A stretch of DNA of 56,030 bases from Levilactobacillus andaensis (GTDB lineage Bacteria; Bacillota; Bacilli; Lactobacillales; Lactobacillaceae), in NCBI RefSeq assembly GCF_016861695.1, contig NZ_BOLP01000020.1, forward strand, positions 1-56,030. The letters are read 5' to 3'. Below the pieces are notes generated by a model, which made no database searches, was not told the DNA's origin, and worked only from the letters and a program-made list of their open reading frames with translations. Position numbers and translations under genes: made by a program. Positions 43,588-52,583 of the stretch are shown here, in pieces; the first letter of the stretch is position 1; each line of letters opens with the position of its first letter.

Positions 43588-45078
43588 TTGGCGAAAAATT
43601 CAATTCGGGTTCGGTACGCACCGAGCCCAACCGGTCATTTACACATTGGTAATGCCCGGACGGCCATTTTCAACTATTTATTTGCCCGTCACAACAAGGG
43701 TAAGTTCATCATTCGGATCGAGGATACTGATACGAAGCGGAACATCGCTGACGGTGAACGGAGCCAATTAGAAAACTTAAAGTGGCTCGGCTTGGACTGG
43801 GATGAAGGTCCCGATGTCGGTGGGGATTACGGTCCTTACCGTCAGTCCGAACGGCGCGACATTTACACGCCACTCATCCAACAACTGTTAGATGAAGGCA
43901 AGGCTTACGAATCATACCGGACGGAAGACGAATTAACTGCCGACCGGGAAGCGCAAAAAGCTCGTAAGGAAATGCCACACTACGAATATGAATACGCTGG
44001 TATGGACGAAGAAGAAAAACAAGCTGCCATTGACGCCGCTAAGGCTAAGGGCTTGAAGCCGGTTATTCGTTTCCGCGTACCCAAGGACGAAATCTTCGAA
44101 TGGGACGACATGGTTAAGGGACACGTGTCCTTCAACTCCGATACCATTGGTGGGGACTTCGTTATCGCCAAGCGCGATGGCATGCCAACCTACAACTTTG
44201 CCGTTGTGGTTGACGACCACAAGATGGCAATCAGCCACGTCTTCCGTGGGGATGACCACGTTGCCAACACGCCAAAGCAATTGATGATCTACCAAGCATT
44301 CGGCTGGGAAGCACCAAAGTTCGGCCACATGAGCTTGATCATCAGCAAGGACACCGGTAAGAAGCTGTCCAAGCGTGACGAATCCGTCTTACAATTCATC
44401 GAACAATATCGTGACTTGGGTTACCTGCCAGAAGCCATGTTCAACTTCATTCTGTTGTTGGGCTGGTCACCAGTGGGCGAAGACGAAATCTTCAACCGGA
44501 AGCAATTCATCAAGATGTACGACGAAACGCGCCTGAGTTCTTCACCTGCAACGTTTGACAGCGATAAGTTGGAATGGTTGAACAACCGTTACGTCAAGGA
44601 TGCCGACGACAGTACCATCATGGACTTGGCCTTGAAGCAATTGATCAAGGCGGGGAACATTCCTGCTAACCCTGACACGTCAACGATTGAATGGTCACGT
44701 CAACTCATCAACCTTTACAAGCGGCAAATGAGTTACATGGCCCAAATCAATGACATGGCTTCCGTCTTCTTCCAGGAACCAGAACAGGTTTCTGGTGATG
44801 CCTTAGCTGAAATCAGCAATGACACGGCACCAATCGTGTTGAAGGAATTCGCTGAACAGATTGAAAAGCTGGACCTCTTTGACTCCGTAGAAATCTTCCA
44901 CGTGATCAAGGCCGTTCAAGCCAAGACCGGTATCAAGGGTCGTCAACTTTGGATGCCAATCCGAATTGCCGTAACCCACGAAATGCACGGTCCAGAATTA
45001 CCAGAATCCATTGAATTAGTTGGTCGCAAGACGGCCTTACAACACATTCACCAGACGTTAGCCCAACTCGAAGGCTAG
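43588..45078 (+). CDS. gltX: Glutamyl-tRNA synthetase
   Basis: 496 residues, class I synthetase charging tRNA-Glu, and in Firmicutes also tRNA-Gln. [18 protein letters not shown] holds the HIGH motif (HIGN); LSKRDES is the KMSKS equivalent. EDTDTKRN and WGWSPVG-like segments are in the usual places. The start is TTG 43588 after AAAGAGG. In many Firmicutes cysE and cysS follow directly; here cysE is missing and repeats A4 and B2 fill the gap before cysS. Confidence 0.95.
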   Translation: MAKNSIRVRYAPSPTGHLHIGNARTAIFNYLFARHNKGKFIIRIEDTDTKRNIADGERSQLENLKWLGLDWDEGPDVGGDYGPYRQSERRDIYTPLIQQLLDEGKAYESYRTEDELTADREAQKARKEMPHYEYEYAGMDEEEKQAAIDAAKAKGLKPVIRFRVPKDEIFEWDDMVKGHVSFNSDTIGGDFVIAKRDGMPTYNFAVVVDDHKMAISHVFRGDDHVANTPKQLMIYQAFGWEAPKFGHMSLIISKDTGKKLSKRDESVLQFIEQYRDLGYLPEAMFNFILLLGWSPVGEDEIFNRKQFIKMYDETRLSSSPATFDSDKLEWLNNRYVKDADDSTIMDLALKQLIKAGNIPANPDTSTIEWSRQLINLYKRQMSYMAQINDMASVFFQEPEQVSGDALAEISNDTAPIVLKEFAEQIEKLDLFDSVEIFHVIKAVQAKTGIKGRQLWMPIRIAVTHEMHGPELPESIELVGRKTALQHIHQTLAQLEG

Positions 45079-45087
45079 TGTTTTGGT

Positions 45088-45133
45088 AAAGAAGCCGAAT
45101 ATGAGCGGATAAGCTGCTCATTCGGCTTCTTTG
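45088..45133 (+). terminator. Rho-independent terminator of gltX
   Basis: A 13-bp outer stem AAAGAAGCCGAAT with its complement plus an inner GAGC/GCTC; the 3' arm itself supplies the T residues. Confidence 0.85.
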
Positions 45134-45147
45134 TTTTCTCCGGGATA

Positions 45148-45156
45148 TGCTACAAT
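45148..45156 (+). promoter_or_regulatory. Extended -10 promoter upstream of repeat A4
   Basis: TGC plus TACAAT, about 42 nt before A4. It would transcribe through A4 and B2 towards cysS, or produce a separate RNA from the repeats. Confidence 0.5.
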
Positions 45157-45197
45157 GGAGCTAACTCATTTGGTTCTGTGGCTTGGTGGAAATTGGT

Positions 45198-45386
45198 CGC
45201 ACTGCGGCTGCCAGGGATTCCGCCTGCTGTGGGGACGTTTCAGCCTGGAAGACCACCAGTCTTCTCACTCGCTTTGAAGCCACACAAAAATCGTGTGGCT
45301 TCAAAGTCGCCCATGGTGTAAGTCGGGAAAATTCTCCCGACTAACGCCATTATCACGGCTGGCTACATCCCTGACTGCCTCCGGCT
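45198..45386 (+). repeat. Structured interspersed repeat family A, copy A4
   Basis: About 189 nt. The second arm is CTTTGAAGCCACAC with an exactly complementary GTGTGGCTTCAAAG, longer than in A1. The third arm starts ATGG and contains AGTCGGGA with TCCCGACT. CAGGGAT closes on ATCCCTG. It is placed after the gltX terminator and 104 nt before B2. Confidence 0.9.
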
Positions 45387-45490
45387 ATGACTGTTCGTTC
45401 ATGCGGCAGATGTTGATAATCAGATAGTGTAGCTGCCGATTTTTGGCATTGCTGTTCTGCCGGTTTCAGGTCTGCTACCATTGAACGACA

Positions 45491-45657
45491 GTGTGAGCCG
45501 AGAGGTCGGCAGATATGGGCTCAGGCGCGTCGTTCTGCTTAGTCGGCGTTTTTGGCCGGCTTAGCAGAAGACCAACCTTGGAGACTCGGCACTTTTGAGG
45601 CTTCAAGTTGTGTCCGCACCAATCCAGCCCATATCTGCCGACCGGTAAGGCGCAGGC
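45491..45657 (+). repeat. Structured interspersed repeat family B, copy B2
   Basis: About 167 nt, the best-paired copy: GGTCGGCAGATATGGGCT and AGCCCATATCTGCCGACC are exact complements of 18 nt. Internal hairpins are TTCTGCT...CGGC with its complement, and CTTG-AG-CTC with GAG-CT-CAAG, giving a three-way junction. It ends about 50 nt before the cysS start. Confidence 0.9.
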
Positions 45658-45706
45658 TAACCGCTACAGAATCAAAATAAAAAAGTGACGCGAAAGGAGC
45701 CTTGGG

Positions 45707-47119
45707 ATGCTCAAAGTATTTAACACACTGACTCGGCAAAAAGAGACTTTCGAGCCAATTACCCCCGGTGTGGTCAACATGTACGTGTGTGGCCCAACCG
45801 TTTATAATTACATTCACATTGGTAACGCGCGGAGTGCCATTGCGTTTGACACGATTCGTCGCTACTTCGAATACCGCGGTTACCAAGTCAAATATGTTTC
45901 TAACTTTACTGATGTCGACGATAAGATGATTAATGAGGCGCACCGGTTAGGGATTACGGTGCCTGAATTGGGGGACCGCTTTATTGCGGCCTTCAAGGAG
46001 GATACGGCGGCGTTAAACATTGAGCCAGCTACGGTCAATCCACGGGCAACGGACCACATCAATGAGATTATTTCCTTTGTGCAAGATTTGATTGACAAGG
46101 GGTACGCCTATCCGGTTGATGGGGACGTCTATTACCGGGCTCATAAGTTTGCCCACTATGGTGAATTGGCGCACATGAACCTAGATGACTTGGAAGAGGG
46201 CGCTTCACAGCATACCAATGACGAGGAGACCGCTCGCAAGGAAGATCCCGTCGACTTTGCGCTCTGGAAGGGCGCTAAGCCCGGTGAAATCTCCTGGCCA
46301 TCTCCTTGGGGTGCCGGTCGCCCCGGGTGGCACATCGAGTGTTCCGTCATGTCGACCCATTACCTCGGCGATACCTTTGACATTCATGGGGGCGGCGAAG
46401 ACCTGATCTTCCCGCATCATCAAAATGAAATCGCTCAGAGTGAAGCTAAGACGGGGAAAACCTTTGTTCACTACTGGTTACACAATGGTTTTGTGACCAT
46501 CGGCGATGACAATGAAAAGATGAGCAAGTCACTGGGCAACTTTGTGACGGTCCATGACATTTTAAAGACCGTTGACGCCCAAACGCTACGCTTCTTCATG
46601 GCAACGACCCAGTATCGGCGACCAATTCAATACAGCCAACGAAACTTGGACACGGCTGCCCGGAACCTCGAGCGGCTACAGACGGCCTATGACAACATGG
46701 GCTACCGCTTAAAGGACGCCGAAGAGGGTAACGACCCGAAGACGGAACAGGAAACGCGGCAAATCGTGGCTGATTATATTGATGCCATGGATGACGATTT
46801 CAACGTTCAAAACGGGGCCTCTGAAGTCTACGACCTGGCGCGGTTAGGCAACGTTTATGCTGAACGCCCAGTGGTCTTCAAGGGCACACTGGAATTCATG
46901 CGGAAAACGTTGACGGACTTACTGAGCGTCTTTGGTATCAAGTTAGCGGCCGCCGGTGAATTGGACGACGACCACATTGAGGCGTTGATTCAAGAACGAA
47001 TCGAAGCCCGGAACAACCGGAACTTTGAACGCAGCGATGAAATTCGCGAACAACTTAAAAACCAAGGAATCATTTTGGAAGATACGCCCCAAGGGACGCG
47101 TTGGAGAAAGGGAAATTAA
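45707..47119 (+). CDS. cysS: Cysteinyl-tRNA synthetase
   Basis: 470 residues, class I synthetase. [19 protein letters not shown] contains the zinc Cys and the HIGH-type motif; [20 protein letters not shown] and KMSKSLGN follow in order. The C-terminal part is helical. ATG 45707 after AAAGGAG. No T-box leader is visible upstream, since repeat B2 lies about 50 nt before the start. The stop overlaps the mrnC start by one base (TAATG). Confidence 0.96.
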   Translation: MLKVFNTLTRQKETFEPITPGVVNMYVCGPTVYNYIHIGNARSAIAFDTIRRYFEYRGYQVKYVSNFTDVDDKMINEAHRLGITVPELGDRFIAAFKEDTAALNIEPATVNPRATDHINEIISFVQDLIDKGYAYPVDGDVYYRAHKFAHYGELAHMNLDDLEEGASQHTNDEETARKEDPVDFALWKGAKPGEISWPSPWGAGRPGWHIECSVMSTHYLGDTFDIHGGGEDLIFPHHQNEIAQSEAKTGKTFVHYWLHNGFVTIGDDNEKMSKSLGNFVTVHDILKTVDAQTLRFFMATTQYRRPIQYSQRNLDTAARNLERLQTAYDNMGYRLKDAEEGNDPKTEQETRQIVADYIDAMDDDFNVQNGASEVYDLARLGNVYAERPVVFKGTLEFMRKTLTDLLSVFGIKLAAAGELDDDHIEALIQERIEARNNRNFERSDEIREQLKNQGIILEDTPQGTRWRKGN

Positions 47120-47529
47120 TGACAACTGAAGTAGCAGATTATCGACAATTGAACGGGGTCGCACTGGCCTACATGGGTGACGCGGCATACGAGGTCATCA
47201 TTCGCCGGCATTTGATCGCAGAAGGCCTGGCCAAGCCCAACCATTTACAAAAGACGGCAACGCACTACGTTTCGGCCAAGGCCCAAGCGGCGTTGATTAA
47301 CTTGATGGAACAGGACAAGCTCCTGAGTGAGGACGAATGGACGATGTTCAAACGCGGGCGGAATGCCAAGAGCTATACCCACGCCAAGAACACGGACGTC
47401 GTGACTTACCGAATCTCAACCGGGTTTGAAGCACTCATGGGCTACTTGGCCCTGAGTGGCAAGCAAGACCGAGTAGACGAATTGGGACAATGGTGCATTC
47501 AACAAGTGGAAGCGGGGCGAACTGAATAA
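47119..47529 (+). CDS. mrnC: Mini-ribonuclease III
   Basis: 136 residues, a lone RNase III catalytic domain without the dsRNA-binding domain; matures 23S rRNA ends in Bacillus. [23 protein letters not shown] is the RNase III signature with the catalytic Asp, and KRGRNAKSY and the late FEALMGYL (the second acidic site) are present. The start at 47119 shares one base with the cysS stop, and its stop shares one base with the rlmB start, so the three genes are translationally coupled. Confidence 0.94.
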   Translation: MTTEVADYRQLNGVALAYMGDAAYEVIIRRHLIAEGLAKPNHLQKTATHYVSAKAQAALINLMEQDKLLSEDEWTMFKRGRNAKSYTHAKNTDVVTYRISTGFEALMGYLALSGKQDRVDELGQWCIQQVEAGRTE

Positions 47530-48299
47530 TGAAACCAGAACAATCAGAAAAAGATATCAGCAGTGACTTTGTCATTGGCCGGCACCCAGCCGTAGCGGCT
47601 TTACGGAGCCAACAGACCATCAACAAGGTGTTCTTACAGAGCGGGTTAAAGGCCGAAGCACTCGACGAGATTCGTCAGTTGGCAAAGAAACGCCATTTGG
47701 TCATTTCCGAAGTTCCTAAGCAAAAGCTGGACCTCTTAACGGATCACCAAAATCATCAAGGAGTGGCCTTAGGGGTTGCGGCCTTTGAGTACGCCACTAT
47801 TGATGACTTATTCGCCAAAGCCGAAGCTGCCGGCGAAGCACCATTCTTCTTAATTTTGGATGGCGTTGAAGATCCCCATAACCTGGGGTCGATCTTACGG
47901 ACGGCCGATGCCAGTGGTGTTCACGGGATCATCATTCCCAAGCGGCGCGCAGTTGGTCTGACCTCCGTGGTTGCTAAGACGTCGACTGGGGCCATCGAAA
48001 CGGTGCCGGTTGCTCGGGTCACGAACATGGTCAACACGGTCAAGGAGCTGAAGGACCGCGGCTTGTGGATCTTTGGGACCGACATGGACGGGACCGACTA
48101 CCGCGACTGGGACGCTAAGGGCGCCAGCGCACTGATCATCGGTAACGAAGGCAAGGGCATTTCGCGCCTGCTGAAGGAAACGGTCGACGTGACGTTGACG
48201 ATTCCAATGGTTGGTCACGTGCAAAGCCTAAACGCCAGCGTTGCGGCCGGATTGTTGATGTACCAAGGCTTCAGTTCTCGTCACCCCGTGCAACACTAA
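47529..48299 (+). CDS. rlmB: 23S rRNA (guanosine-2251-2'-O)-methyltransferase RlmB family
   Basis: 256 residues, SPOUT/TrmH-type. An N-terminal L30e-like substrate domain (VIGRHPAVAALRSQ, HQGVALGV) is followed by the knotted methyltransferase with motifs LDGVEDPHNLGSILRTADA, IGNEGKGISRL and IPMVGHVQSLNASVAAG. Start overlaps the mrnC stop (TAATG). The order cysS-mrnC-rlmB-rae1 is the standard Firmicutes order. Confidence 0.94.
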   Translation: MKPEQSEKDISSDFVIGRHPAVAALRSQQTINKVFLQSGLKAEALDEIRQLAKKRHLVISEVPKQKLDLLTDHQNHQGVALGVAAFEYATIDDLFAKAEAAGEAPFFLILDGVEDPHNLGSILRTADASGVHGIIIPKRRAVGLTSVVAKTSTGAIETVPVARVTNMVNTVKELKDRGLWIFGTDMDGTDYRDWDAKGASALIIGNEGKGISRLLKETVDVTLTIPMVGHVQSLNASVAAGLLMYQGFSSRHPVQH

Positions 48300-48324
48300 G
48301 TCAAAAAGAAATGAGCGAGGGATA

Positions 48325-48867
48325 ATGAAAGAAGACATTTTAATTGTCGATGCCTATAACATGATCGGCAACTGGCCCAAACTCAATCGGTTGAAATTAG
48401 CAGACCGGTTACCAGAAGCACGGGATGAGCTGCTGAGTATGTTGGCCAACTATCGTAAGCTTCGCGATGCATCGATCACCGTGGTGTTTGATGCCATGTA
48501 CGTTCCTGGCATTTCGAAGAGCTATAAGCAATTCGACTTAGAGGTCGTTTGGACGAACCGCGACGAAACGGCGGATAGCTACATTGAAAAATTGGCCAAG
48601 GAGCGGCAGACCCGGTTCACTCAAGTCACGGTCGCCACTAGTGACCAGGCTGAACAGTGGACCATCTTCTCCGAAGGTGCCCTCCGAATCCCAGCAGGTG
48701 AACTCCTCAGAGACATCGAACGGGCCCAAAACGAGGTCAAACAGACGGCCCGCGAGTTCGCGGACAAGGGCATGGTGCGTAAATCACCATGGAATGATCA
48801 GCAGCTCTATAAGCTAGAGAAGTTGCGCGACCAAATGATGGCGAAACCAGCGAAGAAGAAAAAGTAG
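48325..48867 (+). CDS. rae1: NYN-domain ribosome-associated endoribonuclease (Rae1/YacP)
   Basis: 180 residues. The PIN-like NYN fold begins IVDAYNMIGNWP with the first catalytic Asp, then VVFDAMYVPG, WTNRDETADSYIEKLA and VATSDQAEQ with the further acidic residues. In B. subtilis the homolog cleaves mRNA in the ribosomal A site. The C terminus is Lys-rich. ATG 48325 follows GAGCGAGGG. Last gene of the cysS operon; B3 follows after 160 nt. Confidence 0.9.
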   Translation: MKEDILIVDAYNMIGNWPKLNRLKLADRLPEARDELLSMLANYRKLRDASITVVFDAMYVPGISKSYKQFDLEVVWTNRDETADSYIEKLAKERQTRFTQVTVATSDQAEQWTIFSEGALRIPAGELLRDIERAQNEVKQTAREFADKGMVRKSPWNDQQLYKLEKLRDQMMAKPAKKKK

Positions 48868-49026
48868 CTAACAGCGTTATCAAATGTGGACAAGCGAGTG
48901 ATTAACTTTATGACCAGGTAGTTTTTGAATATTCACGGTAGACCGCTGGGCAGTACTTGTTTATCGTGCGGGGGTCAAACCGTGGTGAACGTATTTTGTT
49001 ACTTTTAATGTCGCGGTTGACTGCAA

Positions 49027-49196
49027 TGTGAGCCGAGAGGTCGACAGATATGGGCTCAGGCGCGTCGTTCTGCTTAGTCGGCGGTGGTCTTCCGGCGACT
49101 TAGCAGAAGACCAACCTTGTAGACTCGGGTTTTTCGAGGCTTCAAGTTGTGTCCGCACCGTTCCAGTCCATATCTGTCGGCCGGTAAGGCGCAGGT
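49027..49196 (+). repeat. Structured interspersed repeat family B, copy B3 (solitary)
   Basis: About 170 nt. GGTCGACAGATATGGGCT pairs with AGTCCATATCTGTCGGCC; relative to B2 the C-G/G-C pair is exchanged for an A-T pair and two pairs become wobbles. There is no A copy upstream. It lies between rae1 and sigH. Confidence 0.87.
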
Positions 49197-49270
49197 CAGC
49201 ACAACGTTGCCAATCATTGAAGCAAAATATAAATTTTAAAATGAACGTTCGTTCGCTCGGCGAAAGGGCG

Positions 49271-49315
49271 GCCTTCCCGTAGACTGGAAATTACCAGACG
49301 AAGGGGAGGCTTTTT
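49271..49315 (+). promoter_or_regulatory. Terminator-like hairpin overlapping the sigH ribosome site
   Basis: GCCTTCCC (49271-49278) pairs with GGGGAGGC (49303-49310), inner CTGG/CCAG (49284-49287, 49294-49297), then TTTTT. The 3' arm is the Shine-Dalgarno sequence of the gene starting at 49318. Confidence 0.65.
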
Positions 49316-49317
49316 CA

Positions 49318-49887
49318 TTGACTGAGTTAAGCGATACCGCACTATTAGAGTTGATTCACCAAGGGACGGATTCACCCGCGTTGGGCGTTTTGTTTGAACG
49401 TTATCGCCCGGTCCTGTACCGGATGCAGCACCGCTATTTTATTCCCGGTCACGATGCCGACGATTGGGAACAAGAGGCGCTATTGGTTTTCTGTACCGTC
49501 ATTGAAAATTTTAAATTTAGTCGTTCCTTAAGCTTTGGTGCCTTTTACCGGTTGAATTTAGCCCACCGCGTCTACGATTTGATTCGCAAAAGTCATGCGT
49601 TAAAGCGTCAAGCGGGGCAACTTCCACTTTCGATCGAAGAACACGGTGCCTACTTCGCCGATACTTTAGTCGATGAGCATTGGCTCGTACGGGAACAACT
49701 GGAGGTCAAGGAAACCTTGCTACAATTGCAAGGTGAGCTGTCAGCAATCGAGCGCATCGTGTTTACGGGACTGGTCCAGGGCAGTAGTTTAGGGGCCATC
49801 AGTCAGCAACAGACCTTACCGTTAAACCAGGTGATTTCCGCGGCGCACAGAAGTCAGATCAAGCTGCGTCGACTATTAGCCGAATGA
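49318..49887 (+). CDS. sigH: Sigma-70 family alternative sigma factor, SigH/ComX-like
   Basis: 189 residues. Region 2 around FERYRPVLYRMQHRYFI and DADDWEQEALLVFCTVIENF, region 4 helix-turn-helix in the last 60 residues (LSAIERIVFTGLVQGSSLGAISQ). Start TTG 49318 with GGGGAGG upstream inside a hairpin. The position between rae1 and rpmG-secE-nusG is that of sigH in Firmicutes; in lactobacilli this factor is thought to control competence-type genes. RadA in this window is a typical partner of such regulons. Confidence 0.88.
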   Translation: MTELSDTALLELIHQGTDSPALGVLFERYRPVLYRMQHRYFIPGHDADDWEQEALLVFCTVIENFKFSRSLSFGAFYRLNLAHRVYDLIRKSHALKRQAGQLPLSIEEHGAYFADTLVDEHWLVREQLEVKETLLQLQGELSAIERIVFTGLVQGSSLGAISQQQTLPLNQVISAAHRSQIKLRRLLAE

Positions 49888-49916
49888 TTGACGGGCGGGG
49901 CAAACGATGGTAAGCT
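49888..49916 (+). promoter_or_regulatory. Promoter of rpmG-secE
   Basis: TTGACG (49888-49893), 17-nt spacer, TAAGCT (49911-49916), directly after the sigH stop. Confidence 0.65.
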
Positions 49917-49961
49917 ATTGCAGTATGAGTTGAAAACGATTTGATCAAAGGTGGTGGCAAA

Positions 49962-50111
49962 ATGGCTCAACGGAAAATTGCCCTGGCTTGTTCGGTTTGC
50001 GGGTCACGGAATTACACCATCACAGCAAGTGCAACCCGCACGAAAAGGCTAGAGGTTATGAAGTTTTGTAAGTACTGCGGTAAGCACACGTTACACCGCG
50101 AAACCCGTTAA
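49962..50111 (+). CDS. rpmG: 50S ribosomal protein L33
   Basis: 49 residues, starting [18 protein letters not shown] and containing a second CxxC (FCKYCGKH), so this is the zinc-binding C+ form of L33. ATG 49962 behind AAAGGTGG. It is followed by secE after 46 nt, the canonical order. Confidence 0.95.
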   Translation: MAQRKIALACSVCGSRNYTITASATRTKRLEVMKFCKYCGKHTLHRETR

Positions 50112-50157
50112 TTTGACTAATCACAACGACAAACACTAATTTTAGGGAGGCAACACC

Positions 50158-50334
50158 ATGCGTTTATTCCGTTTTTTTAAGTCAGTCGGACAGGAAATGA
50201 AACAAGTTTCTTGGCCAGGCCCTAAGCAGACCCGGCACGATACTGGGACTGTCGTCGGTATCTCAGTTCTGTTCGCAATCTTCTTTGCGGTTGTGGACTG
50301 GGTGGTTCAGTTTGGCCTGAAGTTCCTCGCTTAG
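50158..50334 (+). CDS. secE: Preprotein translocase subunit SecE
   Basis: 58 residues, the short single-helix SecE of Gram-positives. The N-terminal amphipathic part ends in EMKQVSWPGPKQTR, the family signature, and one membrane helix follows (about residues 32-55). ATG 50158 behind AGGGAGG. It stabilises SecY in the translocon. Confidence 0.95.
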   Translation: MRLFRFFKSVGQEMKQVSWPGPKQTRHDTGTVVGISVLFAIFFAVVDWVVQFGLKFLA

Positions 50335-50366
50335 TGGAATTGTCGGTAGTCAAATGTGACTAAATA

Positions 50367-50416
50367 TGCTATATTAGTAGGTAACAGGGAACTTCGTGTA
50401 CGCGGAGTTTTTTTAT
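50367..50416 (+). promoter_or_regulatory. nusG promoter and leader hairpin
   Basis: TGC plus TATATT (50367-50375) is an extended -10. AACTTCG pairs with CG-C-GGAGTT (about 50391-50410) and runs into seven T, a terminator-like structure between this promoter and nusG. Confidence 0.55.
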
Positions 50417-50456
50417 TTTGCTCGAAAAGTCAATGAAATTAAAGGAGTGCACCAAA

Positions 50457-51008
50457 ATGGTTGAGTCAGCTGAAAAGCAATGGTACGTTCTTCACACCTA
50501 CGCAGGTTACGAGAACAAGGTTATGGCAAACTTGGATTCCCGGGCCGAATCAATGGGGATGCAAGACAACATCTTCCGGGTCGTCGTTCCCGAAGAAGAG
50601 GAACACGAAGTTAAGAACGGTAAAGATAAGGTCACGATGGAAAAGACTTTCCCTGGCTACGTCTTGGTTGAAATGGTCATGAGTGACCAAGCTTGGTACA
50701 TTGTGCGGAACACACCTGGTGTTACTGGGTTCTTGGGTTCTCATGGTCAAGGGAGTAAGCCAACACCATTGTTACCTGATGAAGTTGAACGCATCTTACG
50801 GCGGGTCGGGATTTCTGCTCGGCATGCCGACCTGGATGTCGCTCCTGGCGATTCCGTCACGATCGTCGATGGTGCCTTCAGTGGCTTAGTTGGTAAGATT
50901 ACGGAAGTCGACGACGAAAAGATGAAGTTGAAGGTCAACATTGACATGTTCGGTCGGGAAACCAGTACTGAACTGAACTTCGACCAAGTCGACCCAATTT
51001 TAGGTTAA
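50457..51008 (+). CDS. nusG: Transcription termination/antitermination factor NusG
   Basis: 183 residues. The NGN domain begins WYVLHTYAGYENKV and carries FPGYVLVEM; the C-terminal KOW domain holds GDSVTIVDGAFSGLVGKI. ATG 50457 is behind AAAGGAG; the frame opens 13 codons earlier without a site. It binds RNA polymerase and couples it to ribosomes or pausing. Confidence 0.96.
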   Translation: MVESAEKQWYVLHTYAGYENKVMANLDSRAESMGMQDNIFRVVVPEEEEHEVKNGKDKVTMEKTFPGYVLVEMVMSDQAWYIVRNTPGVTGFLGSHGQGSKPTPLLPDEVERILRRVGISARHADLDVAPGDSVTIVDGAFSGLVGKITEVDDEKMKLKVNIDMFGRETSTELNFDQVDPILG

Positions 51009-51020
51009 TTTGAAAAGAAC

Positions 51021-51049
51021 TTGTTGCAGTTAGTAAAGTGTGGTATGAT
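51021..51049 (+). promoter_or_regulatory. Promoter of rplK-rplA
   Basis: TTGTTG (51021-51026), 17-nt spacer, TATGAT (51044-51049) preceded by TGG. Confidence 0.75.
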
Positions 51050-51077
51050 TCTCAGGTATGCGTGATGCATATGTACA

Positions 51078-51112
51078 AAGTGGGAGGGGCAAACTAACAG
51101 CCCCACTTACCA
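51078..51112 (+). promoter_or_regulatory. Probable L1-binding leader of rplK
   Basis: AAGTGGGAGG followed by GGGC...GCCCC and CACTTACCAC forms a stem with an internal loop. GTGGGAGG is the core of the L1-binding site in 23S rRNA, so this is probably a mimic used for autogenous control by L1. Confidence 0.55.
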
Positions 51113-51139
51113 CACACGGACTCAAGGAGGTATTGTCTC

Positions 51140-51565
51140 GTGGCTAAAAAAGTAGCTAATGTCGTTAAATTACAGATTCCTGCGGGTAAAGCAACCCCAG
51201 CTCCCCCAGTTGGACCAGCTTTAGGTCAAGCAGGTATCAACATCATGGGCTTCACTAAGGAATTCAACGCTCGTACCGCTGACCAAGCTGGTATGATCAT
51301 TCCTGTTGTGATCAGTGTCTATGAAGATCGTTCCTTTGATTTCATCACCAAGACCCCTCCAGCAGCTGTTCTGTTGAAGAAGGCCGCTGGTGTTGAAAGT
51401 GGTTCTGGCGAACCTAACACGAAAAAGGTTGCTACGGTAACCAAGGATCAAGTTAAGCAAATCGCTGAAACTAAAATGCAAGATCTAAACGCAGCTGATG
51501 TTGAAGCAGCTATGCGCATGATTGAAGGTACTGCCCGGAGCATGGGCTTCACGGTCGAAGGTTAA
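51140..51565 (+). CDS. rplK: 50S ribosomal protein L11
   Basis: 141 residues. [29 protein letters not shown] is diagnostic of the N-terminal domain; the C-terminal rRNA-binding domain ends in [14 protein letters not shown]. The start is GTG 51140 behind AAGGAGG. It sits with L1 in the classical rplK-rplA operon. Confidence 0.97.
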   Translation: MAKKVANVVKLQIPAGKATPAPPVGPALGQAGINIMGFTKEFNARTADQAGMIIPVVISVYEDRSFDFITKTPPAAVLLKKAAGVESGSGEPNTKKVATVTKDQVKQIAETKMQDLNAADVEAAMRMIEGTARSMGFTVEG

Positions 51566-51602
51566 GCTCAGTTTTCGGATAGTCGGACACTTCACGAAAA
51601 TG

Positions 51603-51643
51603 AAATGTGTCAAGTGGGAGGTTTATCCGTTACAACCACATTT
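51603..51643 (+). promoter_or_regulatory. Second probable L1-binding site, upstream of rplA
   Basis: AAATGTG (51603-51609) pairs with CACATTT (51637-51643). The internal strand again contains AAGTGGGAGG, facing ACAACCAC, as in the rplK leader. Confidence 0.5.
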
Positions 51644-51663
51644 GCAAGGAGGAATACACAAAA

Positions 51664-52362
51664 ATGGCTCACAAACGAGGTAAGAATTATCAAGACGCTG
51701 CCAAAATGGTCGAGGCTGACAAGGTCTACGGCATGGGCGACGCGATTGATTTAGTTAAGAAGATGGATTTCGCTAAGTTCGACGCAACTGTTGAAGTTGC
51801 TTTCAAGCTTAACGTTGACACAAAGCAAGCGGACCAACAACTCCGTGGCGCATTAGTATTACCAAATGGTACCGGTAAGGAAACCACGGTAATCGTATTC
51901 GCTAAGGGTGACCAAGCTAAGGCTGCACAAGCTGCCGGTGCTGACGTTGTTGGCGAACAAGACTTAGTAGAACGCATCCAAGACGGCTGGTTGGACTTTG
52001 ACGTTGCTATTGCAACGCCAGACATGATGGCCCAAGTTGGTCGTTTAGGCCGTGTCTTAGGACCTAAGGGCTTAATGCCTAACCCTAAGACGGGGACTGT
52101 TACGATGAACGTCGAAAAGGCTGTTTCCGATGCTAAGAACGGGCAAGTTACTTACCGGACTGACCGGGACGGTAACGTTGCTGTTCCATTTGGTAAGGTT
52201 TCCTTTGATGCTGACAAGCTTGCCGGCAACTTGAAGACCATTGCCGAAACGATTGTTCGTATCCGCCCAGCCGCTGTGCGTGGGACTTACGTTCAACACG
52301 TTTCAATCGCATCAACGTTCGGCCCTAGTGTCGACGTTGACTTGGCTTCTTTATTAGCCTAA
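51664..52362 (+). CDS. rplA: 50S ribosomal protein L1
   Basis: 232 residues. [16 protein letters not shown] at the start, [22 protein letters not shown] (L1 signature) in the middle. ATG 51664 behind AAGGAGG; the upstream extension of the frame covers the leader structure and is not coding. Two GTGGGAGG leader motifs upstream suggest autogenous regulation. Confidence 0.97.
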   Translation: MAHKRGKNYQDAAKMVEADKVYGMGDAIDLVKKMDFAKFDATVEVAFKLNVDTKQADQQLRGALVLPNGTGKETTVIVFAKGDQAKAAQAAGADVVGEQDLVERIQDGWLDFDVAIATPDMMAQVGRLGRVLGPKGLMPNPKTGTVTMNVEKAVSDAKNGQVTYRTDRDGNVAVPFGKVSFDADKLAGNLKTIAETIVRIRPAAVRGTYVQHVSIASTFGPSVDVDLASLLA

Positions 52363-52397
52363 GTAAAATGTGATTTAAAAAAATCCCTTGCAATACG

Positions 52398-52426
52398 TTG
52401 ACAGTGATGTCGAAGTATTGTATGCT
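52398..52426 (+). promoter_or_regulatory. Promoter of rplJ-rplL
   Basis: TTGACA (52398-52403), 17-nt spacer, TATGCT (52421-52426). Confidence 0.85.
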
Positions 52427-52439
52427 ATTGAAGTTGTAT

Positions 52440-52550
52440 TTAATAGATCTACCTAAGACTCAGGTGGCCTAATGGTCTTAATTTCCTGCCGAGGAAGAAG
52501 TTTACTTAAACTTTGGACTCCTTATGTCTTGGTGGCATAGGGATTTTTTT
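52440..52550 (+). promoter_or_regulatory. L10 ribosomal-protein leader with terminator
   Basis: A structured leader typical of Firmicutes rplJ, ending in an 8-bp terminator stem (TCCTTATG at 52519-52526 with CATAGGGA at 52536-52543) and seven T. It overlaps the expected region where L10(L12)4 binding governs attenuation. Confidence 0.82.
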
Positions 52551-52583
52551 ATCCCACCAAACTACTCCGGGAGGTGAATTAAT

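Noticed and set aside
45387..45706. A T-box leader for cysS
   Set aside because: No AGGGTGG-type T-box sequence and no specifier loop could be seen; the stretch is occupied by repeat B2.
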